A stretch of 64,000 nt of DNA, taken from Pedobacter panaciterrae. Lineage in GTDB: Bacteria > Bacteroidota > Bacteroidia > Sphingobacteriales > Sphingobacteriaceae. Shown here in pieces: positions 36,001 to 45,174 of the stretch (position 1 is the first letter of the stretch; each line of letters opens with the position of its first letter). The stretch spans positions 79,284-143,283 of the forward strand of contig NZ_JABMKW010000002.1 in the NCBI RefSeq assembly GCF_013204795.1. Reading direction: 5' to 3'. The translations under genes were made by a program, and so were the position numbers. The notes under the pieces were generated by a model, which ran no database searches, had not been told where the DNA came from, and saw nothing but the letters and a program-made list of their open reading frames with translations.

Positions 36001-38202
36001 TTTAGAATCGGGGATAACATTAGCCTAATAACGATGATGTGGAGTACACCGGGATATTCACCTTTAAATTCAGATGATTATCCTGCTCCTGTTGTGACAG
36101 CGGTAAGTGGTAACCAATTGAGCATAAGGGTTTCTCCCGCGCATCATCAAGGCTTAACCGGCCACACTAGCTTTATTGCAGGTAATGTTGGTTTTTCTGC
36201 AATGACCAGGAAGTTCGGAGGGGGTGTCAGGGTTAAGAGTTTAGTAATTGATGATTTGTTTGGTGTCAGGGCCTCCACAAATTACAATTACAATCAAATC
36301 AATAATGGGATTGACAGCCAGATATCTTCAGGAGTGACTTCCTATGAGCCAGTTTCTGTGGATAAGACCAGTTCCTTACCATCGGGAAGCGAGAATAGCT
36401 ACCGGATAACACTGTATCGGGACATGAATCGATTGCTATCCTTGTCCAGAGAAGTTCCAGGCCCTGGAGTAATGTATGAGAATGTAAATGTTGAGACTGA
36501 AGTATTTGATAATGCAGGTATTTCAAATGGTAAAATTGCTGGGAGTAAGACAATGGAATTTGAGGTCTTTAGGGATAATATGATTGGAAAGCAGGATGTG
36601 ACTGCGCCAAGGTCCGCGCTCAGGTATCCCGGGGCAAATTATTATACCAGAAATCTTGTTTTGAAAAAACTTGTTTCGGGTATAGGCTCTTTGAAACGTG
36701 TTATTAGCTATGATGATAAAGGTCAGAAGATTAATGAAACCATTAATCATTATCTGAGTGACGGATTAGAACATTTAAAACATGCTGATTTTATGAAGGC
36801 ATATGAGAATAGATTAGTTAACTATAAAAAACAAGGGTTGCTAAAAGAAAGATATGCTGAGGCAAAATCAGTTTGGACGGGCAGCGGAGAGAATTACCAT
36901 GTTAAGGCAACACTTACCGCACGTGAAAATTTTCCGAACGTGCAAACTGGTCAAACTGTTATTGACTATGTTACAGATGTTAGACGTAGCACGGTGAATG
37001 AGGAATTTGATTTTTACAGCGGAGCTGGAGTAAAAACAGTAACTACAGATTCCTATGGAAACCGCTATATGGATGAAACAATCCCAGCCTACAAAAAGTA
37101 TACCGAGATGGGGCTTAAAACCTTTGGCGGTACTAACAAACATATGCTTGCACAAGAAACGGCGTCCTATAGGTATAAAGTTGATGCAGCAAATCAGAAA
37201 CTGGGCTTGATTGGTGCAAATGTGTCAACCTGGGCAGTAGATGTTCCAGTTCTAGATCCGGTAGGTACGGCAATAGTTCAGAACAATGCATCAACAAATG
37301 GTAAAATCTGGCGGAAGAAAGAGATTTATTCATGGATGCCAGCCGGTCAGTCTGCAAATGGGATTACACCTATGGGAAGTGTTACTGCCTTTGACTGGAC
37401 TACACCTGGTTCTTCAGGTGTAGGGTGGTTAAAGATTTCTGAAAACACTTTGTTTGATGTGTACTCAAAACCATTGGAAGATAAGAATATGAATAATTTG
37501 TATTCTGCTATGCGCATGGGATTCAATAATACTAAAATTGTTGCAACTTCAAGTCCGGCAAGTTATTATGAGATGGCTTATTCAGGTGCTGAAGACAGTA
37601 TGTCCGGATCTGGAATGACAGTAGGTGACGGGTCTATTTCCTCAAGCTTTGCACATACTGGGATGAAAAGTATTGCGCTGCCTTCCAATGGAGGGCAGAT
37701 ATTTAAATATACAGCGCCTCTTTCTAAGTTGGATCCAGTACGAAGGGATTACTTTATTTCTGCCTGGGTGACGGGTGCAAATATTACTCAAATAGGTAAA
37801 GCAAGATTATATTACAGCATTGATGGGGGATCGCCCGTTTATGGCGGCACAACCCTTCAGAAGGTGGCTGCCGGATGGTATCTCATCGAAATGCAGATCC
37901 CTGCCTCTATCATCACCACTGGTGTGACTAGCCTCTCTGTAGGTTGTTCCAATTTAACCGGTGGGGGTACATTGTATTTTGATGATTTTAGGTTTCAGCC
38001 TTTTAATGCAGGAATGGTTTCTTATGTGTATGATGCATTTAGCGGCGAACTAACGTATATATTGGATAACAACAATCTCTACGTGAAATACGAGTATGAC
38101 GCTGCAGGAAGATTGATTAAAGTCTATAGGGAAACGCTGGGTAAGACTGTTGTACCTAAGGTCAAAGAGATGCAATACAACTACAGAAGAACTAATCTTT
38201 AA
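33010..38202 (+). CDS. Giant secreted Rhs-shell-like protein (SpvB/TcB-type pattern)
   Basis: This 1730-residue protein has a signal peptide (about 35 residues, ending VVYA). The N-terminus, VNPLTGDFVYNLPLMEVPGP and ASWVGLGWSLNPGAINRSV, is the start typical of large Bacteroidota proteins related to SpvB/TcB. A glycine- and serine-rich beta segment covers about residues 140-300, a jelly-roll-like lectin segment ends in LYFDDFRFQ near residue 1655, and the C-terminus contains YD repeats (KYEYDAAGRLIKVYRE). It contains no Rhs core or toxin tip. The Rhs toxin gene follows, with one small gene between, so the two may form one shell, as TcB and TcC do. That is inference. Confidence 0.75.
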   Translation: MKFRYKSKISRIVSLSLLFCFLNQVFTPSVVYALTSGPTSPEATSFEPVDTTDMVNPLTGDFVYNLPLMEVPGPEGGYPLTLSYHGGLQPNEDASWVGLGWSLNPGAINRSVNGFPDDWLGAQASRRDYWVGGVKKKTSIGVNIPIFGNVGSASFGLSFSNDTYAGRSWGWNAGVGIGFEGSPFSIGAGIGVNADNGDFYAYGQVGATKGPFSLAIGISTQGPYANASLTASTNGKGFNVSGGLNLSTNFQSLNVGIGANLSYSTQDISKSSNGPTSSLNVAGFTASVNSSKQGNIRTSTSSVSVDLFLVSYSREKTRYWSDEQQESKIFGGLHQVTSAYEEVPNNYAYDSYSFADENLNGVDNPDPNKIQGGSLPSYDSYQVTAQGLGGTMRPYAFEGITINQNRWEMVNPTTNVQTVKYYSNFYGDYPEFRFDNDFSNNYLQSYGDYPNVNNEIYIWDPPFSGPTPIDGDWYNGGGSSNLLAGSRDINYYVTTPTGTVHNYDNKFITPVVYGLNRRAHTYQSELSNHIAGFSITNSNGITYHYNLPAYAYDEEMYQENTAYSPGEMFNRQRKREGYAYTWHLTAITGPDYVDRGTIGQVDASDYGYWVSFEYGKWSDQYCWRNPSEGYQTDDDSQFRTVGMGKREIYYLNAVRTRSHVAIFEKDIRKDAKGASSEIFNTNSDKNYTNDGLYNINSTISMRLDKIYLLNASDASFVTTSSASNNYITNGRTVTCTGCELENNILDRYDVGVVGRANLEAKAIRIIDMNYDYSLAKATTNSFEMYSTGTKEGKLTLKSVKFRGKGGVSLLPSTDFEYELDPSESKSFTGTLSSNSFIGSSTAFNVGDLLANASTGAFYGVIIAKGSPTGGNSTYTLKNSTYSGGAITATLKTTKNPPYNKEFYDLWGMYKADYSYTNNSNLDRLTTPVSNMSSDVWSLRKVITGLGAEVKIKYEGDTYSKSVLNESRPFQISNFTNVGGYDYQFNITNSNIPNLNELFRIGDNISLITMMWSTPGYSPLNSDDYPAPVVTAVSGNQLSIRVSPAHHQGLTGHTSFIAGNVGFSAMTRKFGGGVRVKSLVIDDLFGVRASTNYNYNQINNGIDSQISSGVTSYEPVSVDKTSSLPSGSENSYRITLYRDMNRLLSLSREVPGPGVMYENVNVETEVFDNAGISNGKIAGSKTMEFEVFRDNMIGKQDVTAPRSALRYPGANYYTRNLVLKKLVSGIGSLKRVISYDDKGQKINETINHYLSDGLEHLKHADFMKAYENRLVNYKKQGLLKERYAEAKSVWTGSGENYHVKATLTARENFPNVQTGQTVIDYVTDVRRSTVNEEFDFYSGAGVKTVTTDSYGNRYMDETIPAYKKYTEMGLKTFGGTNKHMLAQETASYRYKVDAANQKLGLIGANVSTWAVDVPVLDPVGTAIVQNNASTNGKIWRKKEIYSWMPAGQSANGITPMGSVTAFDWTTPGSSGVGWLKISENTLFDVYSKPLEDKNMNNLYSAMRMGFNNTKIVATSSPASYYEMAYSGAEDSMSGSGMTVGDGSISSSFAHTGMKSIALPSNGGQIFKYTAPLSKLDPVRRDYFISAWVTGANITQIGKARLYYSIDGGSPVYGGTTLQKVAAGWYLIEMQIPASIITTGVTSLSVGCSNLTGGGTLYFDDFRFQPFNAGMVSYVYDAFSGELTYILDNNNLYVKYEYDAAGRLIKVYRETLGKTVVPKVKEMQYNYRRTNL

Positions 38203-38213
38203 ATATACATGCC

Positions 38214-38549
38214 ATGAGATATCTAAAAGCTTTGTTGAGCATAGTAATAGTTGGGTTTACAGTAAATGGCTTCGCTCAAGAGTCAAAAAAGCAAATTCAA
38301 ACCAAACTCTACCGTACAATTTTACAGATTGATTCTTCTAAGGCCGATACAGTATGGCAAATTCAGGACAGCTATAAAGCTAACTTAAGCTTGATAATGG
38401 CGGATACAACTTTACATGGAATAAGGAGAGAAAGGAAAATTCACGCACTTATGAATAATAGAAATGAAAAGTTAAAGAGGCATTTAGGTGAAGTTCAACT
38501 AAAAAAGATCATTTCACCTACGGAACGTATCATTGATAACAATAGGTAA
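38214..38549 (+). CDS. Small exported helical protein (second Spy-like pattern)
   Basis: This 111-residue protein has a signal peptide (ending NGFAQE), then a helical lysine-rich chain: LYRTILQIDSSKADTVWQIQ, NLSLIMADTTLHGIRRERKI, LMNNRNEKLKRHLGEVQLKK. Size and pattern match the protein at 31490, so they may be diverged paralogues. It sits between the two giant genes with spacings of 11 and 33 bp, and so is likely an assembly factor for them. Function is inferred from place only. Confidence 0.65.
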   Translation: MRYLKALLSIVIVGFTVNGFAQESKKQIQTKLYRTILQIDSSKADTVWQIQDSYKANLSLIMADTTLHGIRRERKIHALMNNRNEKLKRHLGEVQLKKIISPTERIIDNNR

Positions 38550-38582
38550 GAATTAGTACAGGAAAAATTTAAATCATATGCT

Positions 38583-41500
38583 ATGAAAAGATTAATGCTA
38601 AGCATTTCACTAGGATTTGTAATGGCTTTATTAAGCATGTCTTCCCATGCACAAACCGGTACCTCATTGTCAACAGCCATTTATATTGGCAGTTACAGCT
38701 CAATTGGTGGCCCTACCTTTAGCAATGTTGGGAATAATTTGAGTTATAATGGTATTACATATACGAATAGTATTGGCCAAACGAGCCCTGAAGTGTATTA
38801 TCGTTTTATTGTCACGAGTCCGGCTATGCTGGATTTCTCGCTTTGTTCCAGCACTTTCGATACTTACATCCATATTCTGAATTCTGTTGGTGGTGTCATC
38901 ACCTATCAGGATGATTCTCCTGATTGTGGCGCAAAATCCCATTTGACATATACTTTAAATCCGGGTACTTATTACTTAGCTGTTGAAGGATATGGTAGTT
39001 CTACCGGAGATTTCAATTTGGTCGTTAATTCGCTCAACTCGGGTGGAACTAACTCAGCTCCGTCAATTAGTTATCCTGCTACAAATATTTTAGCTGTTGG
39101 TTCTTTAGCTAGTATTGTTCTTGGTAATACAGGTGGAGCTGTTGGAGGAAGTAGTGCGGTTACCTCAACGTTTGTCACGGGCATGTACAATCCATTAAAT
39201 ACTGCCTGTGATGCTTCTGGGAATGTGTATGTTGCTGATGCAGGAAATCATCAGGTGAAGAAGATTAGCTCCCTTGGTGTCGTAACGGTATTAGCGGGGG
39301 CTGGGTATGCAGGATATGCAGATGGGACAGGTACTTCTGCTGTCTTTCAGCATCCTTCAGCATTAACAGTAGATGCTTCTGGAAACGTTTATGTATCCGA
39401 TCAGCAGAACCACAGAATTCGTAAAATTACCCCTGCAGGCGTAGTAACAACACTGGCAGGTAGCGGTAGCGCTAGCTTTGCCGACGGTACAGGAACGGCA
39501 GCTAGTTTTAGCAGCCCCATAGGTTTGGCATTGGATGGAAGCGGGAACCTGTATGTTGCAGACTATTCTAATAACAGGATCCGTAAAGTTACCCCTTCCG
39601 GTGTGGTAACTACATACGCAGGAACGGGCACTGCCGGTATAACCAATGGTGCAGCGCTTTCTTCTACATTTAGAAACCCGATGGGGCTAGCCTTTGATGC
39701 GACAGGTAATTTATATGTTGCCGACAGGATAAACCACGTTGTCCGCAAAATTACTTCAGGAGGGATAGTTTCAACACTTGCGGGCAATGGTACAGCCGGA
39801 TTTGCAGAAGGAACCGGCACTGCGGCAATGTTCAATGAGGCAAACGCTTTGACGGTTGATGCCGGTGGAAATATATTCCTTGTGGATCGGATGAATAACC
39901 GTATCAGGAAGATTACTCCGGCTGGGGTTGTAACCACTTTAGCAGGTAATGGTACTGCCGCGACTGTAAATGGTTCAGGTTCGGTTGTTAGTTTCAATTC
40001 TCCTTACGGAGTTAGCATAGATGCCGCAAAAGCAAACCTTTATGTTGCCGAAAACAGTGCGAATGTAATTAGAAAGATCTCTTTATCTGGTGGCGGATAT
40101 ACAATTTCCCCTGCGTTGCCTGCGGGTCTGTCACTAAATGCCAGTACGGGTATCATAAGCGGAACTCCAACTACTGTAACAGCTGCAACTACATATACTG
40201 TGACTGCGACAAATGGTGAAGGAAGCAGCACCGCAAGTTTCAGCATTAGGGTAGTTGCTAATTTAGATCCGTATATCAACGCTATACAAACAAAATCTTA
40301 CGATGATGATGGCGTGCAGATCAGTGAGAGCAAATCATATTATAGCGATAATGGTAAATCAATTCAATCGCAGGTTAAGAATATTACAGCCAATCAGGTT
40401 CTTGCTTCTGAGGTGTTGTATGATGCATTGGGCCGCTCTGCTGGCGCTACACTTGCAGCACCTACTAATAGCGCCCAGCTTAATTACAAACCAAATTTTA
40501 TTATAAATGCAAACGGTTCAAAGTACGATCACCGCAACTTTGATGGGGGCAAGACAAATGCGCCTGATCCGGTTAGTAATACCTCAATTGGTACTTTGGG
40601 CTGGTACTACAGTAATAATAACACACTGGAACCATATGTGGCGGCTACATCATACCCTTACAGCCGGAATACTTTCTATAATGATGGAACAGGGGCGGTA
40701 AAAAAAACGGCCGGAGTGGGTGAAGCCTTTAAGATGGGTTCGGGTTATCAGGCTTCATCGAACACAACGGGAGTACAAAATGAATTGGATTTTTATAACC
40801 AGTTGCGTGTTAAATTTTTCCCAGAGACTCAGGTAGGGGCACGAAATTCACTGGTAAGCAATGGAATGCTGGAAATAGCTCAAGATGTGAATGGCGTACA
40901 GGTAGCCAGCGTAACAGATTTGGAAGGAAGAGTGCTTATGACAGCAAAACCTGATGTTAACGGAGGATTGACTGTTACTAATAGTGTCAATATCTCTAAC
41001 CAAGGTGGTTATGAATACGAAATCAATTGGAATGAGAACGGTGTTGTTCCTGCTTATGCCCCTTATATACGGGTTAACGGAGGGTATATTGAAGTTCTTA
41101 AAAGCACGAATAATTGGGTTTCGTCAACAACAGTGTATTCCGGTACAGCAGTTGGGTTTAATTCGGCCGGTAATACCCAGGGCAAATACAAAGTTATTTC
41201 TTCTGCCCCTTTTAACGTGAGTTTCCGGGTTCCCGCGAATAATATTGAAACTTCTGTTTGTAAAGCATGTAACGCTAAGCCGGCATCTGATACAAAAGAC
41301 CAGATTCATTACTTCCGATTGCTCAATCCGGCTTTGGTAACCATAGGAGGAACAGGTTGGAAACTTTACAATATGTCTGTTGATGAGCAGGAAGTAGCTA
41401 ATCAGGGTTCCCCTGTTCAGCTACCTGCCGGGTACTACAAGGTAAGCATCCCTGAGACAGGGAATGCTACTATTAGTTATGCCAACAGGTATTCAGATAT

Positions 41501-44162
41501 CAGTTATAATTTTTATAACCAGCTTGGACAATTGGTAGGCAGCATAGCCCCTGAAGGTGTTAAAGCGATTCTTAACAATGGAATTATAGCTTATCCTACG
41601 TTTGCCAATGTTCCTTTCAGGACTACTTATGAATATGATTTGCAGGGGAGGCTGATTGCCAATACGCAGACGGATGCGGGTAAGACTGAATTTATTTACA
41701 GGCAAGATGGCAACATCCGTTTTTCGCAGAATAGTGTGCAGCAAAGTGCGAGTCCGAAACGTTTTTCATATACCAATTATGACCGTTGGGGAAGGTCTGT
41801 AGAATCGGGAGAGTTTGTGGAGACGGCAACGATTACCTTTGCCCTGGCCAAGACCAATACTGCGCTGCAGGAAAGCATTGCTGCGGATGGAGGGCTTACC
41901 GGTGGCACCAAACAGGGCTGGGTGAAAACTTACTATGATGTAGCCAATGGTACTCATGGAGTTTCGGGGTATGTGCAGGATGTTGCCGCCTTAAGAGGAG
42001 CAGTAAGCTGGACAGAAAATGCCGGCGGCAGTAAAACCTGGTACAATTACAACGGGGAAGGCAGGCTGGTATGGATGATCCGCACTGTTCCCGGACTGGG
42101 GAACAAGACGATTGATTATAGCTATGATGCCAAAGGAAATGCCTCTGTTGTTGATTTTCAGAAAAATACGGCCGCTGAACGGTTCACCCATGAATATAAT
42201 TACGATGCAGATAACCGGTTAACCACTGTTTATACCACCGCTGCTACATCTGGCAGGAAGCTGCAGGCAAAATATTCTTATTATGTGCATGGGCCTTTGA
42301 AACGGGCAGAACTGGGTACTAACCTGCAGGGAATTGATTATGTATATACAGCTCAAGGGCTTTTAAAGAGTATTAACCATTCTACAGAAGCAAATGACCC
42401 CGGTAAAGATGGGGTAGTGAACAGTTTTAGTACAGATGTGTTTGGGCAAACCCTGGAATACTTTAACGGAGATTATACACGGGGCAGTACAAATATAACC
42501 AGCATAGCAATTGGAGGGACATCGGACTATAGCGGCAGCATTATGGGGCAGAGCTGGCGAAGCCAGAAACCAAATGCTGTAGTGACTGCTTATGGTGCTG
42601 CGGTTAATAACCCGGCCATGGTTACCTATGCCTATAATGATAAATATCAATTTAGCAATAACAAGTTTGGGGCCCCGAATTTTGGTTCAAACAGTTTTTC
42701 GGAAATTGTTAATGCCAATAGGGAGCATGATTTGGGGTATGATGCCAATGGCAACATTACCACATTGAAACGCACCAATGCTGCGGGAACAAATACAGCG
42801 AATTATATGTACAGTTACCTGGCTAATACCAACAAATTAAGTTCAGTGGGCAGTTACGCCACCTATACTTATGATGCTTTAGGGCAGATGGCCAGCCAGG
42901 TGCGCACCGCAGGCAGCCAGGGTTACTATCTAAATTATGATGTGAATGGTAAAGTAACTGCTATTTATTCTAATGCTGCAAAGACTACACTAAGGGTTTC
43001 CTTTGCCTATGATGAATCAGGCAACCGTGTAAGAAAGACCGACCATGTGTTGAACCAGATTACTTATTATGTTTATGATGCCGCAGGAAACCTGTTGTCG
43101 GTTTATGACAATAAAGGCACAGCAATGGGGCAGAAGGAGCTGCCTGTATATGCTGCATCAAGAGTTGGAACATATACCAAGCTGAGCAATAATTACCAGT
43201 ATGAGCTGACTGACCATTTAGGAAATGTTAGGGCAGTGATCAATGAAGTGAAACAGGGTAATGGCAAAGCCGATGTGGTTTACTATTCAGACTACTACCC
43301 ATACGGTAGCCCTTTAACACTAGCCAATAGTGATTACCGTTATGGTTACCAGGGTCAGTATGCAGAAGTTGACAAGGAAACCGGTTGGAATAATTTTGAT
43401 TTGAGGATGTATGATCCCGGGATTGGCAGGTGGATGAGTACAGATCCGGCAGGACAATTTTATTCTCCGTATGTTGGAATGGGAAATAATCCCGTATCTT
43501 CGGTTGACCCGGATGGGGGGTATTCATGGCTAGGGGCTGCGTGGCGGCATGTGGTGTCATTTGCAAAAGGAGAGCATCCTGAAGAGATATATAATAACGG
43601 CAACACCTGGGGATTCAATACTGGTAAAGGGGAAGGTATTGTTGGGCACTTTGCTGATGCTAAACCCTCTAAGATTGCAGGTCAGATTAACGGAGCATAT
43701 AATCAGCTGTTAAGAAAGAGTGCAAACTGGAAGGTGGGGGAATACAATAGCTACACCAAACAAACAAATGGTTGGGGTGGAATCAAGCCTAACTATTTCT
43801 TTGAAGAAGTGGCTATTGGAGGAATTGTCGGGCGAGGTGTTGGGTTGGCTTATGAAGGGTTGACCAGTCGGACAATTTATCGTGTTGTAAGTAATAACGA
43901 AGCTATAGACATTTTAGCGCACGGATTTAGGCAGGCCCCAATAAGTTCACGCATTTCTGCTTATGAAGGAAAGTTGTTTTGGACAAATATTGACGATGCC
44001 CATTGGTTTAACAATTGGGCTGGAGAAGGCAATCAAATACTTAAAATTAAAGTAAATAAAAGTTTTATATTTGAAAATGGGACTGATGTTGGTAGACCAT
44101 TTTATTTTGTATCACCAGAAAAGTTGCCGAATTTTAATTCAGCGATTAGATCAATAAAATAA
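38583..44162 (+). CDS. Rhs repeat toxin with NHL propeller and probable ART-like C-terminal tip
   Basis: This 1859-residue protein has a signal peptide (ending SSHAQT). About residues 60-155 are a PPC-like sandwich (PGTYYLAVEGYGSSTGDF). Residues about 200-500 are NHL propeller repeats (GNVYVADAGNHQVKKI and variants), followed by a putative Ig domain. From about residue 562 comes a DUF6443/YD-repeat region, and the Rhs core lies near 1540-1645 (DHLGNVRAVI, then RMYDPGIGRWMSTDP and DPDGG). The tip after residue 1645 has about 215 residues. Its last 95 (IYRVVSNNEAIDILAHGFRQ, then GKLFWTNIDDAHWF) resemble HYD1/ART-like ADP-ribosyltransferase toxins. The toxin call is moderate. Immunity-like genes follow directly. 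Confidence 0.88.
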   Translation: MKRLMLSISLGFVMALLSMSSHAQTGTSLSTAIYIGSYSSIGGPTFSNVGNNLSYNGITYTNSIGQTSPEVYYRFIVTSPAMLDFSLCSSTFDTYIHILNSVGGVITYQDDSPDCGAKSHLTYTLNPGTYYLAVEGYGSSTGDFNLVVNSLNSGGTNSAPSISYPATNILAVGSLASIVLGNTGGAVGGSSAVTSTFVTGMYNPLNTACDASGNVYVADAGNHQVKKISSLGVVTVLAGAGYAGYADGTGTSAVFQHPSALTVDASGNVYVSDQQNHRIRKITPAGVVTTLAGSGSASFADGTGTAASFSSPIGLALDGSGNLYVADYSNNRIRKVTPSGVVTTYAGTGTAGITNGAALSSTFRNPMGLAFDATGNLYVADRINHVVRKITSGGIVSTLAGNGTAGFAEGTGTAAMFNEANALTVDAGGNIFLVDRMNNRIRKITPAGVVTTLAGNGTAATVNGSGSVVSFNSPYGVSIDAAKANLYVAENSANVIRKISLSGGGYTISPALPAGLSLNASTGIISGTPTTVTAATTYTVTATNGEGSSTASFSIRVVANLDPYINAIQTKSYDDDGVQISESKSYYSDNGKSIQSQVKNITANQVLASEVLYDALGRSAGATLAAPTNSAQLNYKPNFIINANGSKYDHRNFDGGKTNAPDPVSNTSIGTLGWYYSNNNTLEPYVAATSYPYSRNTFYNDGTGAVKKTAGVGEAFKMGSGYQASSNTTGVQNELDFYNQLRVKFFPETQVGARNSLVSNGMLEIAQDVNGVQVASVTDLEGRVLMTAKPDVNGGLTVTNSVNISNQGGYEYEINWNENGVVPAYAPYIRVNGGYIEVLKSTNNWVSSTTVYSGTAVGFNSAGNTQGKYKVISSAPFNVSFRVPANNIETSVCKACNAKPASDTKDQIHYFRLLNPALVTIGGTGWKLYNMSVDEQEVANQGSPVQLPAGYYKVSIPETGNATISYANRYSDISYNFYNQLGQLVGSIAPEGVKAILNNGIIAYPTFANVPFRTTYEYDLQGRLIANTQTDAGKTEFIYRQDGNIRFSQNSVQQSASPKRFSYTNYDRWGRSVESGEFVETATITFALAKTNTALQESIAADGGLTGGTKQGWVKTYYDVANGTHGVSGYVQDVAALRGAVSWTENAGGSKTWYNYNGEGRLVWMIRTVPGLGNKTIDYSYDAKGNASVVDFQKNTAAERFTHEYNYDADNRLTTVYTTAATSGRKLQAKYSYYVHGPLKRAELGTNLQGIDYVYTAQGLLKSINHSTEANDPGKDGVVNSFSTDVFGQTLEYFNGDYTRGSTNITSIAIGGTSDYSGSIMGQSWRSQKPNAVVTAYGAAVNNPAMVTYAYNDKYQFSNNKFGAPNFGSNSFSEIVNANREHDLGYDANGNITTLKRTNAAGTNTANYMYSYLANTNKLSSVGSYATYTYDALGQMASQVRTAGSQGYYLNYDVNGKVTAIYSNAAKTTLRVSFAYDESGNRVRKTDHVLNQITYYVYDAAGNLLSVYDNKGTAMGQKELPVYAASRVGTYTKLSNNYQYELTDHLGNVRAVINEVKQGNGKADVVYYSDYYPYGSPLTLANSDYRYGYQGQYAEVDKETGWNNFDLRMYDPGIGRWMSTDPAGQFYSPYVGMGNNPVSSVDPDGGYSWLGAAWRHVVSFAKGEHPEEIYNNGNTWGFNTGKGEGIVGHFADAKPSKIAGQINGAYNQLLRKSANWKVGEYNSYTKQTNGWGGIKPNYFFEEVAIGGIVGRGVGLAYEGLTSRTIYRVVSNNEAIDILAHGFRQAPISSRISAYEGKLFWTNIDDAHWFNNWAGEGNQILKIKVNKSFIFENGTDVGRPFYFVSPEKLPNFNSAIRSIK

Positions 44163-44171
44163 CAATATGCA

Positions 44172-44426
44172 ATGGGTTTAACAAAAGGACATATTATTTG
44201 GGAAAGTGTTACAGTTCTCTTAAAAGAGCGAATTTTCTTATTTTGTTTTGGAGAGAAATGTATGTCAGGTAAGATAAGTAATATCGTAAAATTGGATAGT
44301 CTAAACGAGTTTGAAATTGAAGTAGAGTTTATTGAACCGGATTATTTTGCAGATGAACTTACACCAGGAAATAGCTTTACTATAAGAGAAGCTTCGAAGG
44401 TTTTGGGAGTAGGTAAAATAAAATGA
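44172..44426 (+). CDS. Candidate immunity protein (EF-Tu beta-barrel-like)
   Basis: This 84-residue protein starts 10 bp after the Rhs toxin stop. The second half, FEIEVEFIEPDYFADELTPG and NSFTIREASKVLGVGKI, has the pattern of the C-terminal beta-barrel seen in EF-Tu and in small proteins often encoded near polymorphic toxins. Position directly after a toxin tip is the classic immunity slot. Its stop overlaps the next start by ATGA. Neutralising activity is inferred. Confidence 0.65.
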   Translation: MGLTKGHIIWESVTVLLKERIFLFCFGEKCMSGKISNIVKLDSLNEFEIEVEFIEPDYFADELTPGNSFTIREASKVLGVGKIK

Positions 44427-44981
44427 AAATTGATTTGACATTTAAAAGCACTTATGAAATTGAAGTACTTAATGGAATTGGGTCAGAGGAAAGACACTAT
44501 TATCCAAAGGGACAACAAGATGGTGGAAAAGGCGGTTTGATTATTAAAATCGTACCTCATTTTGGAAAAACTTGGGTCGGAATTTTTGCATTTGACGAAA
44601 TTAGTAATAGAAGTCTTTCTGGAGTTTATACAACTCCCGACCCAGATAGATTTTTGCATCGTTTCACGAGGAAACGGTTATGTAGTGTCTTCTGAGGATC
44701 CGGAAGATTGGTAGTTGGTAGATACAATTCCAATCATGAGTGCTCATTCAAGTAAAGCACAAAATGTTTTGGTTTTTGCCAATTTTACAGATTTATTGGC
44801 CTATGATAAAAAAGGAATTAAATGGCGCACTGAAAGATTAGCGTATGATGGGTTTAAAATTACTCAAATAAATGATGTCTGCCTAAGTAGCGAATATTGG
44901 GATATTAGAAATGAGACTAGTCAGATGTTTCAGGTTGATCTAGCATCGGGAATAAATTTGGGCCAAAAGATCGAACTTTAA
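44423..44981 (+). pseudogene. Broken immunity-like gene (frameshift plus nonsense)
   Basis: The first frame (ATG 44423) encodes KIDLTFKSTYEIEVLNGIG up to TTPDPDRF. A run of five T at 44651-44655 then shifts the frame; with four T it would continue as FCIVSRGNGYVVSSEDPEDW. That frame meets TAG at 44712-44714 and resumes as LVDTIPIMSAHSSKAQNVLV to the TAA at 44979-44981. The joined protein would have about 185 residues. It overlaps the upstream immunity candidate by 4 bp. It may be a former second immunity gene. I do not know its family. Confidence 0.7.
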
Positions 44982-45174
44982 ATTGGCAAGTTAGAATCAG
45001 ATAAGCAAAAGGTTGAAATAATTTTTAACTGAAGATACACGATGCTACAGTTCGGAGGTGTATGAGCAGAGTAAAGTTCCGAGATAGGGCGTGTTGATAT
45101 TTGAATAATATTTAGTAGCGAATTTTACAGGCAGAGTCGATTTTTGCCCGGCGCTGTTCCTTGAAGTTATACAT

